Assembly (NCBI RefSeq): GCF_019655055.1
Contig: NZ_BPFA01000019.1
Location: forward strand, 32,738-96,737
DNA length: 64,000 bases
Reading direction: 5' to 3'
Origin: Shewanella sp. MBTL60-112-B2
GTDB lineage: Bacteria; Pseudomonadota; Gammaproteobacteria; Enterobacterales; Shewanellaceae
Under the pieces are notes generated by a model. That model was not told the origin of the DNA and did not search any database. It worked only from the letters and a program-made list of their open reading frames with translations. Positions 55,023 to 63,876 of this stretch are shown in pieces (within the stretch, counting starts at the first letter, position 1; each line of letters begins with the position of its first letter). A program made the position numbers and the translations under genes.

Positions 55023-56348
55023 TCAGCCAAACCTCTGAGGTGAAAACGGCGTCAGATCCAAACTGGTTTTCTGTTTATTGATGATCTCACTTACCAGCTT
55101 ACCCGTTATTGGGCCTAAACTTAGGCCCATCATGGCATGTCCTGTGGCTATGGTTAGATTCGCTAACTGAGGAGCTTTGCCGATTATCGGCAGGCCGTCT
55201 GGGCTACAGGGGCGAAAGCCAGACCAAAACTCTTCAGATTTAACCTGAGCTGTATCTAAGTCTGGTAGATAGCGGGCTGCGGATTTGATTAGCCCTTTGA
55301 TCCGATTTGGACTGATGTCAACGGGCTCCTGACTCGATAACACTCCAAGCTCCATGGTGCCGCCAAATCGAATACTGTTATCTAACGGGCTTACCGCCAC
55401 CTTGGCTTCACTTAGTATAAACGGGGTACGGCACTCAAGTTTGGCGCCCTCTTTGACGGGCGGCTTGTCGAAGCTGACACAGATCCCTTTTCCTGATTGA
55501 ACAGGTAAATTTAGCCCAAGCTGCTTGGCAAGCTTGGGCGACCAAGCGCCGTTGGCGAGGACAAAATCTAAGGCTTTGATATCGCCGCTTGCGGTTGCTG
55601 CGGCGGTGATTGTCGATTTACTGGTATCGGTACTGAAGCCTGTTATCTCTGTGTTTTCTCTAAACTCTACCCCTTGAGCGACTAGGTAGTTTTTCATCGC
55701 TAAAATAAATTCATAGGGGGCTATATGCGCGTCTTCTGGGTAGAAACTCGCCCCCATCACATCGAGCTGAATATTGGGTTCGAGTTTTCTCAAGGCTTGG
55801 GGTGTGAGCATCTTAGCTTGCAGGCCCAGCTTGTTGGCTGCGGCGACCGTTTTTGCTTCATCGTTTAAACCTTGCTGGGTTTTACAAAGCATCAGCAGGC
55901 CCTGTTGATGGAATTCAAAGTTAAATTCCGCTTGTTGGTGCAGCACTTGATATAGCTCAAGGGATTTAAGGTTGATATCTAAAATGGCCTGCTGATTAGC
56001 TAAGGTATGTTGCTGCGTACACTTTTTGGCAAATGATATTAGCCATTTTAAGAAGTCGATATTAAGGCTTGGGCGAACGTAGAATGGGCTCTGTGGATTG
56101 AGCATCCACTTTAGGCCTTTTTGGATCATGCCTGGCGCCGCCAGAGGAATGAAGTGACTCGGGGTAATATAACCGGCGTTACCAAATGAGCAGGCTTTAC
56201 CTATCTCATCTTTGTCGATAACCACTACAGACTTACCCGCCTTATGTAGATAATAAGCCGTGCAGATCCCGATAATGCCGCCACCGATGACTGCAACATC
56301 CCTCGCTGCAAGATCATTGGGCGTGTTGTTTACCTGGGGAACCGTCAT
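55023..56348 (-). CDS. FAD-dependent D-amino-acid dehydrogenase family protein
   Basis: DAO-fold flavoprotein of 441 residues. The dinucleotide motif is VAVIGGGIIGICTAYYL (~18-34), followed by GKACSFGNAGYITPSHFIPLAAPGM, a DadA-family marker, and the C-terminal WSGFRPCSPDGLPIIG and TGHAMMGLSLGPITGKLV. It would oxidise D-amino acids (or D-hydroxyproline) to keto/imino acids, passing electrons to the respiratory chain. No alanine racemase or hydroxyproline genes are adjacent, so the substrate stays open. AAGGACAGAAA precedes the ATG. Confidence 0.82.
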   Translation of the reverse strand: MTVPQVNNTPNDLAARDVAVIGGGIIGICTAYYLHKAGKSVVVIDKDEIGKACSFGNAGYITPSHFIPLAAPGMIQKGLKWMLNPQSPFYVRPSLNIDFLKWLISFAKKCTQQHTLANQQAILDINLKSLELYQVLHQQAEFNFEFHQQGLLMLCKTQQGLNDEAKTVAAANKLGLQAKMLTPQALRKLEPNIQLDVMGASFYPEDAHIAPYEFILAMKNYLVAQGVEFRENTEITGFSTDTSKSTITAAATASGDIKALDFVLANGAWSPKLAKQLGLNLPVQSGKGICVSFDKPPVKEGAKLECRTPFILSEAKVAVSPLDNSIRFGGTMELGVLSSQEPVDISPNRIKGLIKSAARYLPDLDTAQVKSEEFWSGFRPCSPDGLPIIGKAPQLANLTIATGHAMMGLSLGPITGKLVSEIINKQKTSLDLTPFSPQRFG

Positions 56349-56486
56349 TTTCTGTCCTTGAGCTTGGGTTTACGGTCGATTGCTATAACCTACAGCGCTC
56401 GGTCGAATCCGATTTGTTCTATATCAAGTGTTGTTAATAAACCTAAGCTAGATGAATTCTTTTAATGATGGCGGGGGACGGCAAAC

Positions 56487-56514
56487 AAAAAAGCCACTCA
56501 AAGAGTGGCTTTTA
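56487..56514 (-). terminator. rpiA terminator
   Basis: AAAAGCCACTC-TTTG-AGTGGCTTTTTTG on the minus strand. Confidence 0.88.
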
Positions 56515-56552
56515 GTGATGGGAAACTCCCATATTGAACAGCAAAGGTTCAA

Positions 56553-57212
56553 TTAATAAGTAACCGTTTTAACCCCTTCAGGGGTGCCAACTAATAGCAC
56601 GTCTGCGCCGCGCTTAGCGAATAGACCGTTAGTCACTACACCAACAATGCCGTCAATCTGCTCTTCTAGCTCTTCAGGCTTCATGATCTTCATGTTGTAC
56701 ACATCTAAGATGATGTTGCCGTTATCGGTAACACAACCTTCGCGGTAAACAGGGTCGCCGCCTAGTTTAACAATTTGGCGAGCCACGTATGAGCGTGCCA
56801 TTGGGATCACTTCGATAGGCAGTGGGAACTCACCTAAGATATCGACTTGCTTGGTGTTATCAACGATACAGATAAATTTATCAGCAACAGCGGCAACGAT
56901 TTTCTCGCGAGTTAGCGCTGCTCCGCCACCTTTAATCATGTGCATTTGACTGTTGATCTCGTCAGCACCATCAACATAAACAGATAACTCATTAACGCTG
57001 TTTAAATCGAAAACAGGAATACCTAGCGCTTTCATTTTCTCTGTTGATGCTTCAGAGCTTGATACCGCACCTTCGATATCGAACTTCATTGTCGCAAGTG
57101 CATCAATAAAGTGATTTACCGTTGAGCCGGTTCCTACACCAACAATGCTGTTCTCTTCTACGTACTGAAGTGCAGCCCAACCGGCAGCTTTTTTCATTTC
57201 ATCTTGAGTCAT
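56553..57212 (-). CDS. rpiA: Ribose-5-phosphate isomerase A
   Basis: Interconverts ribose 5-phosphate and ribulose 5-phosphate. The 219-residue length is standard. [13 protein letters not shown] (phosphate-binding, ~27-39), DGADEIN (~81-87) and [13 protein letters not shown] (~94-106) carry the catalytic residues. AAGGATTTCATA is its ribosome site, and it has its own terminator. It stands alone between two unrelated genes. Confidence 0.97.
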   Translation of the reverse strand: MTQDEMKKAAGWAALQYVEENSIVGVGTGSTVNHFIDALATMKFDIEGAVSSSEASTEKMKALGIPVFDLNSVNELSVYVDGADEINSQMHMIKGGGAALTREKIVAAVADKFICIVDNTKQVDILGEFPLPIEVIPMARSYVARQIVKLGGDPVYREGCVTDNGNIILDVYNMKIMKPEELEEQIDGIVGVVTNGLFAKRGADVLLVGTPEGVKTVTY

Positions 57213-57503
57213 TATGAAATCCTTTGTTTAAGATAGAAGTTAAAAATAAAAGTTATAGGCAAGGTTAAAAATATTGCCGACAGTATACTCGTTTAGCAAA
57301 ACAAAGTTGCTTGAATTTTGCTTTTAAAGTGACTAGTAAGGGCTATCATGTTTACCTTGAGCCAAGTGAAGAGGCATTTTTTGCTGTGGCTAACAGTTTA
57401 TTGTCATTAGCTTATTCACAATAACCGCTATAGTGAGAGTATTATTAGAAAGCGATGAGATGGATTTTCGGCGTGAGCGCCATTAAGTGATAAAGGAGTC
57501 GAT

Positions 57504-58448
57504 ATGGCTGGGGCTAGCTTATTAACCTTGTTAGATGATATCGCGACGATTTTGGATGATGTCGCCGCAATGAGTAAAATCGCCGCCCGCAAAACGGCGG
57601 GGGTGTTGGGCGATGATTTAGCGTTAAACGCACAGCAGGTGTCGGGTGTTAGCGCCGATAGAGAGCTGCCTGTGGTGTGGGCCGTTGCCGTAGGTTCATT
57701 TAAGAATAAGTGTATCTTAGTGCCGGCGGCTATGTTGATTAGCGCCTTTATCCCATGGGCGGTGACGCCACTACTGATGTTTGGTGGTCTGTACCTTTGC
57801 TATGAAGGTTTTGAAAAAATCTACCATAGCTATTCAGCCAACAAGCACCATCAAATCGATGAATCTCAGGCAAGCCCTGAGGAGATAACCGATGTTAAAG
57901 AGTACGAGGCCAATAAAGTTAAAGGGGCGATACGTACCGACTTTGTGTTATCGGCGGAGATCATTGCCATCACCTTAGGCATAGTGGCGGATAAGAGCTT
58001 GAGTACTCAATTTTTCACTCTAAGTGTTATTGCCATCATTATGACCATAGGTGTGTATGGGTTAGTCGCTGGTATCGTTAAGCTTGATGATGCAGGGCTG
58101 TATTTAAGTCAGCGCCCAGGAGAAACCCAGTGGGCTCGATTTAAGCGCCGCTTTGGCATGATGCTGCTGAACTCTGCGCCTTATTTAATGAAGACACTGT
58201 CGGTGGTGGGCACCATTGCCATGTTTATGGTCGGCGGCGGTATTTTAACTCATGGTTGGCATTGGGTTGGCGATAAAATCACTGCGGCCGCAGCTTGGAT
58301 TGAGGCATTTGAGTTTGTCGGGCCAGTAGTGGCATTTATCACCCCAAGTATTTTGAATGCGATTTTTGGCGTGATAGCTGGTGCATTGGCTGTGTTGTTG
58401 ATGGAGCTATTTATCAAGCTTAAAGGTGATAAAGGCGCTGCCGAATAG
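57504..58448 (+). CDS. yedI: DUF808 (YedI-like) membrane protein
   Basis: Inner-membrane protein of 314 residues. MAGASLLTLLDDIATILDDVAAMSKIAARKTAGVLGDDLALNAQ is diagnostic in its parts LLDDIATILDDV and KTAGVLGDDLALNA, as is the HHQIDE loop after LCYEGFEKI. Roughly seven hydrophobic segments. Function of DUF808/YedI is unknown. Strong site AAAGGAGTCGAT. It is followed 54 bases later by the EEP-family gene, possibly the same operon. Confidence 0.88.
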   Translation: MAGASLLTLLDDIATILDDVAAMSKIAARKTAGVLGDDLALNAQQVSGVSADRELPVVWAVAVGSFKNKCILVPAAMLISAFIPWAVTPLLMFGGLYLCYEGFEKIYHSYSANKHHQIDESQASPEEITDVKEYEANKVKGAIRTDFVLSAEIIAITLGIVADKSLSTQFFTLSVIAIIMTIGVYGLVAGIVKLDDAGLYLSQRPGETQWARFKRRFGMMLLNSAPYLMKTLSVVGTIAMFMVGGGILTHGWHWVGDKITAAAAWIEAFEFVGPVVAFITPSILNAIFGVIAGALAVLLMELFIKLKGDKGAAE

Positions 58449-58502
58449 CTTTAGTATTAACACTTAATTGTTAGTTTAGATATCCATATGGAAAAGGTAG
58501 TA

Positions 58503-59645
58503 ATGGCGAATACAAGTAGCAAAACAAACAGGGTCAAACTAGCAAGCTTTAACCTGTTTAATTACATTGAACCGCCATTGGCTTATTACGATTTTGAAAA
58601 TATCTATAGCGCAGAGCAATGGCAAAAAAAGCAGTCTTGGTTGGCTGAGTTTTTAGCGCAGCATCAGCCAGATATTATTGGCTTTCAAGAGGTGTTTTCT
58701 GCACCAGCATTAGCTGAGCAAATGCGCGCTGCGGGTTATGAGCATTTTGCCACTGTGGGAGAACCTACAGTCATTGACGATTATATTTGCCGCGATCCCG
58801 TTGTCGCACTTTGCTCGAAGTTTCCAGTCACTGAGGTGACCGCGATTGAAGCTGAGCCTGAGTACATTTATGGGCTTGGTCTAAACCCTGACTTTGCATT
58901 TAGTCGTAAACCGCTGCGAGCTACTGTGCAGTTGCCGCAAATTGGCCTTTGCGATATCTACGTGGTGCACTTTAAATCTAAGCGCCCACATCTAGATGAG
59001 TTGCCAGCGCCTAAGTTTGTTCAATCAAAGCTTACTCAAGCAGTAAATCGCCCGTCAGCCGCCCCTTTGGTTAACTTCGGTGAGTTATTAGGGCGTAACA
59101 GTCTAGGCCAATGGGCGTCGAGTATTCAGCGAGGCAGTGAGGCGGCGCTGTTATTTCATGCCATGCTGCAAAGACGCATAGAAACCAATCAGCCTATGAT
59201 GTTGATGGGCGACTTTAATGAAGAGCTGACTAGCTCGGTATTATCGCCACTAACAAATCGCGAGCTGCGCTTTGAAAAAGAGGGACTTGGCGAGTTAGCA
59301 AATTATCCGCTAACAGATGCTTATAAGCTATTTCAGCAAGGCTTGCAGGACTTGTTTGGGGTTAAGGCTACAGAGGCAAACCTTGAGGAAATTGCTGAAG
59401 AGGAAGAGCGAATGCTGGCTAAAGCGCGGGCATCGCGGGCGCCGACTCATTACTACGGTGCCAGCGGTAATGTGCTGGACTACATATTACTTTCAGCAGA
59501 CTTTGACCCAAGCTTTGATAATAGCGTTGCCGAGGTTTGTGACTATCACACTGAAGACAGGCACTTAGTGAACCCAAGCTTTGAGCGTGATAGTCAAAGT
59601 AGCGATCACGCGCCGGTTACTTGCACCTTACGCATTAGGCGCTAA
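58503..59645 (+). CDS. Endonuclease/exonuclease/phosphatase family protein
   Basis: EEP-fold metal-dependent hydrolase of 380 residues, without signal peptide. Catalytic motifs are in order: ASFNLFNY (N), IIGFQEVF (QE), LMGDFNEEL (DFN), DYILLS and SSDHAPV (SDH) near the end. DNA, phosphoinositides or other phosphodiesters are possible substrates. The ATG at 58488 lacks a good site; AAGGTAGTA suits the ATG at 58503. The stop is followed within a few bases by a family A repeat. Confidence 0.82.
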   Translation: MANTSSKTNRVKLASFNLFNYIEPPLAYYDFENIYSAEQWQKKQSWLAEFLAQHQPDIIGFQEVFSAPALAEQMRAAGYEHFATVGEPTVIDDYICRDPVVALCSKFPVTEVTAIEAEPEYIYGLGLNPDFAFSRKPLRATVQLPQIGLCDIYVVHFKSKRPHLDELPAPKFVQSKLTQAVNRPSAAPLVNFGELLGRNSLGQWASSIQRGSEAALLFHAMLQRRIETNQPMMLMGDFNEELTSSVLSPLTNRELRFEKEGLGELANYPLTDAYKLFQQGLQDLFGVKATEANLEEIAEEEERMLAKARASRAPTHYYGASGNVLDYILLSADFDPSFDNSVAEVCDYHTEDRHLVNPSFERDSQSSDHAPVTCTLRIRR

Positions 59646-59646
59646 G

Positions 59647-59880
59647 GATAAAGCAAGGTACTAGGTTTTAAAGAAGCAGCTATGAAAAGCAGGAACTAGG
59701 AAAGCTGCATTGCTGCCTGCTTTTGCTAGAATCTAGAGCTCTCGTAAACTTGCTGCTAGGACGCTTCGCGGATAGAGCGGACTTCGTCCTGCTATAAGAT
59801 CAAAAGAAAGCATGGATTTAGGCTTTGCTTTCCCTGCCTTTACCGACTTCTACTGCCTTAGCCTTCCCTAGAACATATTT
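59647..59880. repeat. Family A element
   Basis: Starts just after the EEP stop (AAGCAAGGTACTAGG) and ends near CCTTCCCTAGAAC. It has the inverse module GGACGCTTCGCGGATAGAG, then GGAC-TTC-GTCC (triloop hairpin) and CTGCTATAAGATCAAAAG, matching the reverse complement of the 24774 and 25009 units. A promoter for phoD must lie here or just after, about 59881-60003. Confidence 0.75.
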
Positions 59881-60003
59881 CTTTGCATTTAACAGGTTGT
59901 TTACATCTTTGTCTTTTTCGTGTCATGGTGGTGCTTTAGTATCTTAACTGATTAGACCTCGTACCACGTAAAACTAGAACGTAATATTAAAGGAATAATA
60001 ACA

Positions 60004-61770
60004 ATGAAACGACCTTTTACTCGAAGAGACTTTTTGGCAATGTCGGCAAAAGGGGTTGGCGCTGCCGTCGTATCCTACGGCCTGATGGGCTGTAGTAGTG
60101 ACGATGACGACAATGGCATCTATGCCGAATTCCTCCATGGCCTTGCCAGTGGCGACCCTAGCCATGACGCGGTGATACTCTGGACTCGAGTCACTCCAGA
60201 GATTGATGGCGAGATCAAGGTGTCGTGGGAGGTGGCAACTGACGCCGCATTTAGCCAGTTAGTGAGTAATGGCGAGACCATGACAAGCAGCGACAGGGAC
60301 TATACGGTTAAGGTCGACGCTATGGGGCTTGAGGCGGGTAGCCAGTATTTTTACCGCTTTAAAACCGGCAATAAAATCTCGCAGCCAGCAATGACTAAAA
60401 CCTTGCCTCAGGGCGCTATCGATAGTGCCAAGTTTGCTGTGGTGTCATGCGCTAACTTCCCCGCCGGGTATTTTAATGTCTATGAGATGGCGTCAAGAAT
60501 GGATGATCTCGATGCGGTTATTCACTTGGGCGATTACATCTATGAGTACGCACGAGGTGAGTATGCTAGCGAGCGTGCCGAGGCGCTTGGTCGTGAGGTA
60601 TTGCCTGAAGGTGAGCTGATGAGCCTTGCGGATTATCGTAGCCGCTACGGTCAGTATCGCAGCGATATCAGTTTGCAGAAGTTGCATGGTAAAACGCCGT
60701 TTATCACAGTGTGGGACGATCACGAAGTGGCAAACGATAGTTGGCGCGATGGCGCTGAGAATCACAACGAAGGTGAAGGGGATTTCGATGCCCGTAAGGA
60801 AGCCGCGTTGCAGGCGTACTTTGAGTGGCTGCCTATCCGGCCATGGCGCGAAGGTAACCATGAAGAGATTTATCGCTCATTCCAATTTGGCGACTTAGTC
60901 GATCTGCATATGCTTGATACTCGTTTACTCGGCCGAGATAAGCCACTAGATTATGCCGAATATATGGACCCTGCGACAGGCGGCTTAGATAGCGCACGCT
61001 TTATGGCGGATATTACCGACACCAACAGAACCATGCTTGGCCAAGAGCAGCAAGCTTGGCTACAAACGGCGTTACTGACTTCTACGGCGACTTGGCAGGT
61101 ATTGGGGCAACAAGTATTGATGGGGCAGATGATGCTACCTGCTGCTATTGCAACCCAAGAGTTGTCGATCCCTGAGTTTGGTAAGTTGGCGGCATTAGCG
61201 CAATTCTCCGCACGAAAGGCGGCGGGCGATCCTACCCTGACTGAAGATGAGCTTAAGTATTTATCTTTCTATGGTCATAAGTTGACGCCTGAGGCGATGG
61301 CGTTGCTGCAGCTGCCGTCAATCCCTTATAACCTTGACGCCTGGGATGGCTACGCTTATGAGCGAGAGGTGATTCTGGCGACGGCTAAATCACAGGCTAA
61401 GAACCTTGTGGTGATTGCGGGAGATACCCACAACGCATGGGCAAATGAGCTAAAGGATGCAGCGGGTGATGCCGTGGGAGTTGAATTTGCCACTAGCTCG
61501 GTATCATCACCAGGACTTGAGTATTACTTAGGTATCGAAGAGAAAGATATACCCGCAACTGAGGCTGCGATTATCGATTTGGTAGATAACCTAGCTTATG
61601 CCAATTTGATGAACCGAGGCTTGATGACGCTCACTTTTAGCCATGATGAGGTGCGTACTGACTGGCGTTATGTTGATACCATCTATACTCGTGACTTTAT
61701 CGAAGACAGTGAGAGAAACTTCTCTATGGTTACCAAAGCGGGCAGTCATGGACTAATAGCAGCAAGTTAG
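60004..61770 (+). CDS. phoD: PhoD-like alkaline phosphatase, Tat-exported lipoprotein
   Basis: Calcium/iron-type alkaline phosphatase D of 588 residues. The Tat signal is KRPFTRRDFLAMS, and the export segment ends in a lipobox (SYGLMGC, Cys37), so it should be a Tat-exported lipoprotein. A PhoD N-terminal domain (~40-140) precedes the metallophosphoesterase domain with VSCANFPAGYFNVYE, LGDYIYEY, WDDHEVANDSW and IAGDTHNAW. It releases phosphate from organic esters outside the inner membrane. AGGAATAATAACA precedes the ATG. Single gene. Confidence 0.92.
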   Translation: MKRPFTRRDFLAMSAKGVGAAVVSYGLMGCSSDDDDNGIYAEFLHGLASGDPSHDAVILWTRVTPEIDGEIKVSWEVATDAAFSQLVSNGETMTSSDRDYTVKVDAMGLEAGSQYFYRFKTGNKISQPAMTKTLPQGAIDSAKFAVVSCANFPAGYFNVYEMASRMDDLDAVIHLGDYIYEYARGEYASERAEALGREVLPEGELMSLADYRSRYGQYRSDISLQKLHGKTPFITVWDDHEVANDSWRDGAENHNEGEGDFDARKEAALQAYFEWLPIRPWREGNHEEIYRSFQFGDLVDLHMLDTRLLGRDKPLDYAEYMDPATGGLDSARFMADITDTNRTMLGQEQQAWLQTALLTSTATWQVLGQQVLMGQMMLPAAIATQELSIPEFGKLAALAQFSARKAAGDPTLTEDELKYLSFYGHKLTPEAMALLQLPSIPYNLDAWDGYAYEREVILATAKSQAKNLVVIAGDTHNAWANELKDAAGDAVGVEFATSSVSSPGLEYYLGIEEKDIPATEAAIIDLVDNLAYANLMNRGLMTLTFSHDEVRTDWRYVDTIYTRDFIEDSERNFSMVTKAGSHGLIAAS

Positions 61771-61898
61771 TACTCGCTTAGATATTAGCTAAGCTATTTA
61801 TTAACTTAGCTATTTATTCACTTAGAGATGTACTGAACAAATCGCTTATCCGCTAACTTGGCTACTCATTCCAAGGCTAAAGCGTGATTAATAACTTA

Positions 61899-61930
61899 AG
61901 GCTACCTTATCGGTGGCCTTATTATTTTAG
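61899..61930 (+). terminator. phoD terminator
   Basis: AAGGCTACC-TTATC-GGTGGCCTT, then ATTATTTTA. Confidence 0.6.
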
Positions 61931-62257
61931 TGATTCTGATGTAAGTTTTTGGCTTTTTTACAGCAATAGTAGCGAATTTAGTATAAAATTCGCCTCCAAA
62001 ATCCGGTGGGTGCCTAGACTTTGAACAGTGAATACGGTTTTTCTATTTACTGGGCGCAATTCCCGATCTTGGGATAGACGTCATCACCTACTTTTTATCG
62101 TAATCGGCTTAGCTGTTTTGGACTATTGTTTATTTTTATCACTCCTCGTCAGAGTGGTATTTTAGCAACGGCGATTTCAAGTTCAGTTAACTTCAATTAA
62201 AGCTGAGATTACGATTAGACTTAATTCAGATATTAATAACAAGATGGGGACGGTCAG
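61931..62257 (+). promoter_or_regulatory. Structured leader of the phosphoribosyltransferase gene
   Basis: A GCGAATT/AATTCGC stem around a TATAAA-like -10 (61972-61993). After it: CAGTGAATA / TATTTACTG (about 62027-62052, one wobble) and TCCC-GATCTT-GGGA (about 62060-62074), enclosed by GGTG (62005) and CACC (about 62085). This is a three-way-junction shape, which no riboswitch family I know matches in sequence. Confidence 0.4.
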
Positions 62258-62818
62258 ATGTCAGAGAAACGCTTTATTACCGCACAAGAGTTGCTAGAGG
62301 ATTCATTTCGTTTAGCGGCACAAGTTTATGAAAGTGGCTTCCGTCCACAGTTTATCGTGGGTATTTGGCGTGGCGGCGCTCCGATTGGCATCGCTGTTCA
62401 AGAGTTCTTTGACTTTAAGAAAGTTGAAACCGACCACATCGCAGTACGTACTTCGTCTTACTACGGCATCAATAAGCAGAGTAAGCAGATCAAGGTTCAT
62501 GGCCTACATTACATCGTAGAAAATGCTAACGCTGGTGATGGTCTACTGATTGTCGATGACGTGTTTGATTCGGGTCGCAGTATCCATGCTCTGATGGAAA
62601 ACTTAAGCGATCTAATGCGCCTGAATATGCCAAAAGATGTACGTATTGCCTGCCCATATTACAAGCCACAAAATACTGCTGTACCATTAAAGCCTGACTA
62701 TTTCATTCATGAATCCGATGAGTGGTTAGTGTTCCCACACGAAGTCTCAGGTTTGTCTGCTGAAGAGCTTGCCGAAGGCAAAGGCGATTTGAAGAATATT
62801 AAAGACCTGTTCGTTTAA
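62258..62818 (+). CDS. Phosphoribosyltransferase family protein
   Basis: PRTase type I protein of 186 residues. The PRPP-binding motif is LLIVDDVFDSGRS (96-108), preceded by the hood/PPi loop VGIWRGGAPIG (~34-44). The long C-terminal domain (PKDVRIACPYYKPQN, PHEVSGLSAEELAEG) fits hypoxanthine/xanthine-type PRTases of marine bacteria, but the base specificity cannot be told. A long structured leader precedes it, hinting at regulation by a purine signal. Confidence 0.8.
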   Translation: MSEKRFITAQELLEDSFRLAAQVYESGFRPQFIVGIWRGGAPIGIAVQEFFDFKKVETDHIAVRTSSYYGINKQSKQIKVHGLHYIVENANAGDGLLIVDDVFDSGRSIHALMENLSDLMRLNMPKDVRIACPYYKPQNTAVPLKPDYFIHESDEWLVFPHEVSGLSAEELAEGKGDLKNIKDLFV

Positions 62819-62843
62819 GCCTTATAGCGCTTGAATTAGCAGC

Positions 62844-62871
62844 AAAAAGCCACCGAGAGGTGGCTTTTTTG
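62844..62871 (+). terminator. Terminator of the phosphoribosyltransferase gene
   Basis: AAAAAGCCACC-GAGA-GGTGGCTTTTTTG. Confidence 0.88.
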
Positions 62872-62874
62872 TTT

Positions 62875-63412
62875 TAAAAAAGGGCCTAGAACCTAGAACC
62901 TAGGGCGCTTCGCTGCGAGGACGGGCTTTGCCCTGCTAGGAACAGCAAAAGCCAAAAAACAAGGTCCGAGGAAAAGCAGGTCTAAGAAGGGCAAAGACGG
63001 TAACTACTGAGACGGTAACTGCGAACGTCCTGCGGACTAGGGAACGTGACTGTGTCACTTACGGAACGCTGCGCTTTACGCAAAAGATAGCAAAAGCGGG
63101 TAGCAGGAAGAGCTAAGACGGTAACTGCGAACGTCCTGTGGCCTAAGGAACGTGACTGTGTCACTTACGGAACGCTGCGCTTACGCCAAAGCAGGGAGCA
63201 GAGAAGTGGGCATTACGATGCTTTGCTTTTTCTAAGTCCTAGAACCTATAACGCTGCGCGGCTAGAGCGAACTTGGTCCTGCTATACAATCAACAGCAGT
63301 ATTCAGCACTTATCTTCAAGCCTTGTTTTTCCGTTTTTGCCCTTCCGGCTTTATCCGTCTCTGCTTCACCATCTTAGCATTTTCCTAGAACCTAGAGCCT
63401 AGAACCTTATTC
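62875..63412. repeat. Family A element, long compound copy
   Basis: Starts with AAAAAAGGGCCTAGAACC just after the terminator and ends CCTAGAACCTTATTC. It has two direct copies (63011-63080 and 63118-63187) of a ~70-bp module with the hairpins GTCC-TGC-GGAC and GTGAC-TGT-GTCAC. At ~62920 GGGC-TTT-GCCC stands where other copies have GGAC-TTC-GTCC. Confidence 0.8.
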
Positions 63413-63430
63413 TCCTGCCTTTCTTAGCCC

Positions 63431-63643
63431 CTACAGCTTATCTATCTCATCTTTGAGTTGATAAGACTTGTCTGTGACTATTTGCTCTAGCGTGCCGACT
63501 CGCTCTCTTAACTTTTCTAGTTCGGTGTTAATACTCACTAATTCATCGAGCTCGACTCGACCTTTATGTTTGTTGTATTCCTTAAAAGCGGCGATAGCAA
63601 ATACGCCTATGATAGCCAGTGCGGCAACCGTGAACGGCCCCAT
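63431..63643 (-). CDS. Small membrane protein, PspB-like
   Basis: A 70-residue protein with one N-terminal helix (VAALAIIGVFAIAAF) followed by a coiled coil (about 34-70, TELEKLRERVGTLEQIV). The arrangement and the LRERVGTLEQIV stretch resemble PspB, but no pspA or pspC is adjacent, so it may be an orphan relative. AAGGAGCGACAT is a strong ribosome site. It is flanked on both sides by family A elements. Confidence 0.7.
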   Translation of the reverse strand: MGPFTVAALAIIGVFAIAAFKEYNKHKGRVELDELVSINTELEKLRERVGTLEQIVTDKSYQLKDEIDKL

Positions 63644-63693
63644 ATGTCGCTCCTTGATGAGTAATAGTGCTACTCAATTATAGTGCTAAAATA

Positions 63694-63873
63694 GGACCTA
63701 GGTTCTAGGAAGAACAAAGACGGTAACAGCGAACACCCTGCGGCCTAGGGAACGTGACTGTGTCACTAACGGAACGCTGCGCTTACGCAAAATCTCGGAA
63801 AAGCAGAAGTAGAAAGAGCTGAGACGGTAACAGCGAATACCCTGCGGACTAGGGAGCGTGACTGCGTCACTTA
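63694..63873. repeat. Family A element, interrupted by an IS element
   Basis: Begins at AGGACCTAGGTTCTAGG, upstream of the PspB-like gene, and has the ~70-bp module at 63719-63788 and again at 63822-63873. The second copy stops at GTGACTGCGTCACTTA, where the homologous copies continue with CGGAACGCTGCGC; the IS starts there. Confidence 0.78.
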
Positions 63874-63876
63874 TGA

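Noticed and set aside
62003..62092. Classical purine riboswitch before the phosphoribosyltransferase
   Set aside because: The general shape is similar, but the conserved purine-aptamer junction bases are not seen; kept only as an uncertain structured leader.
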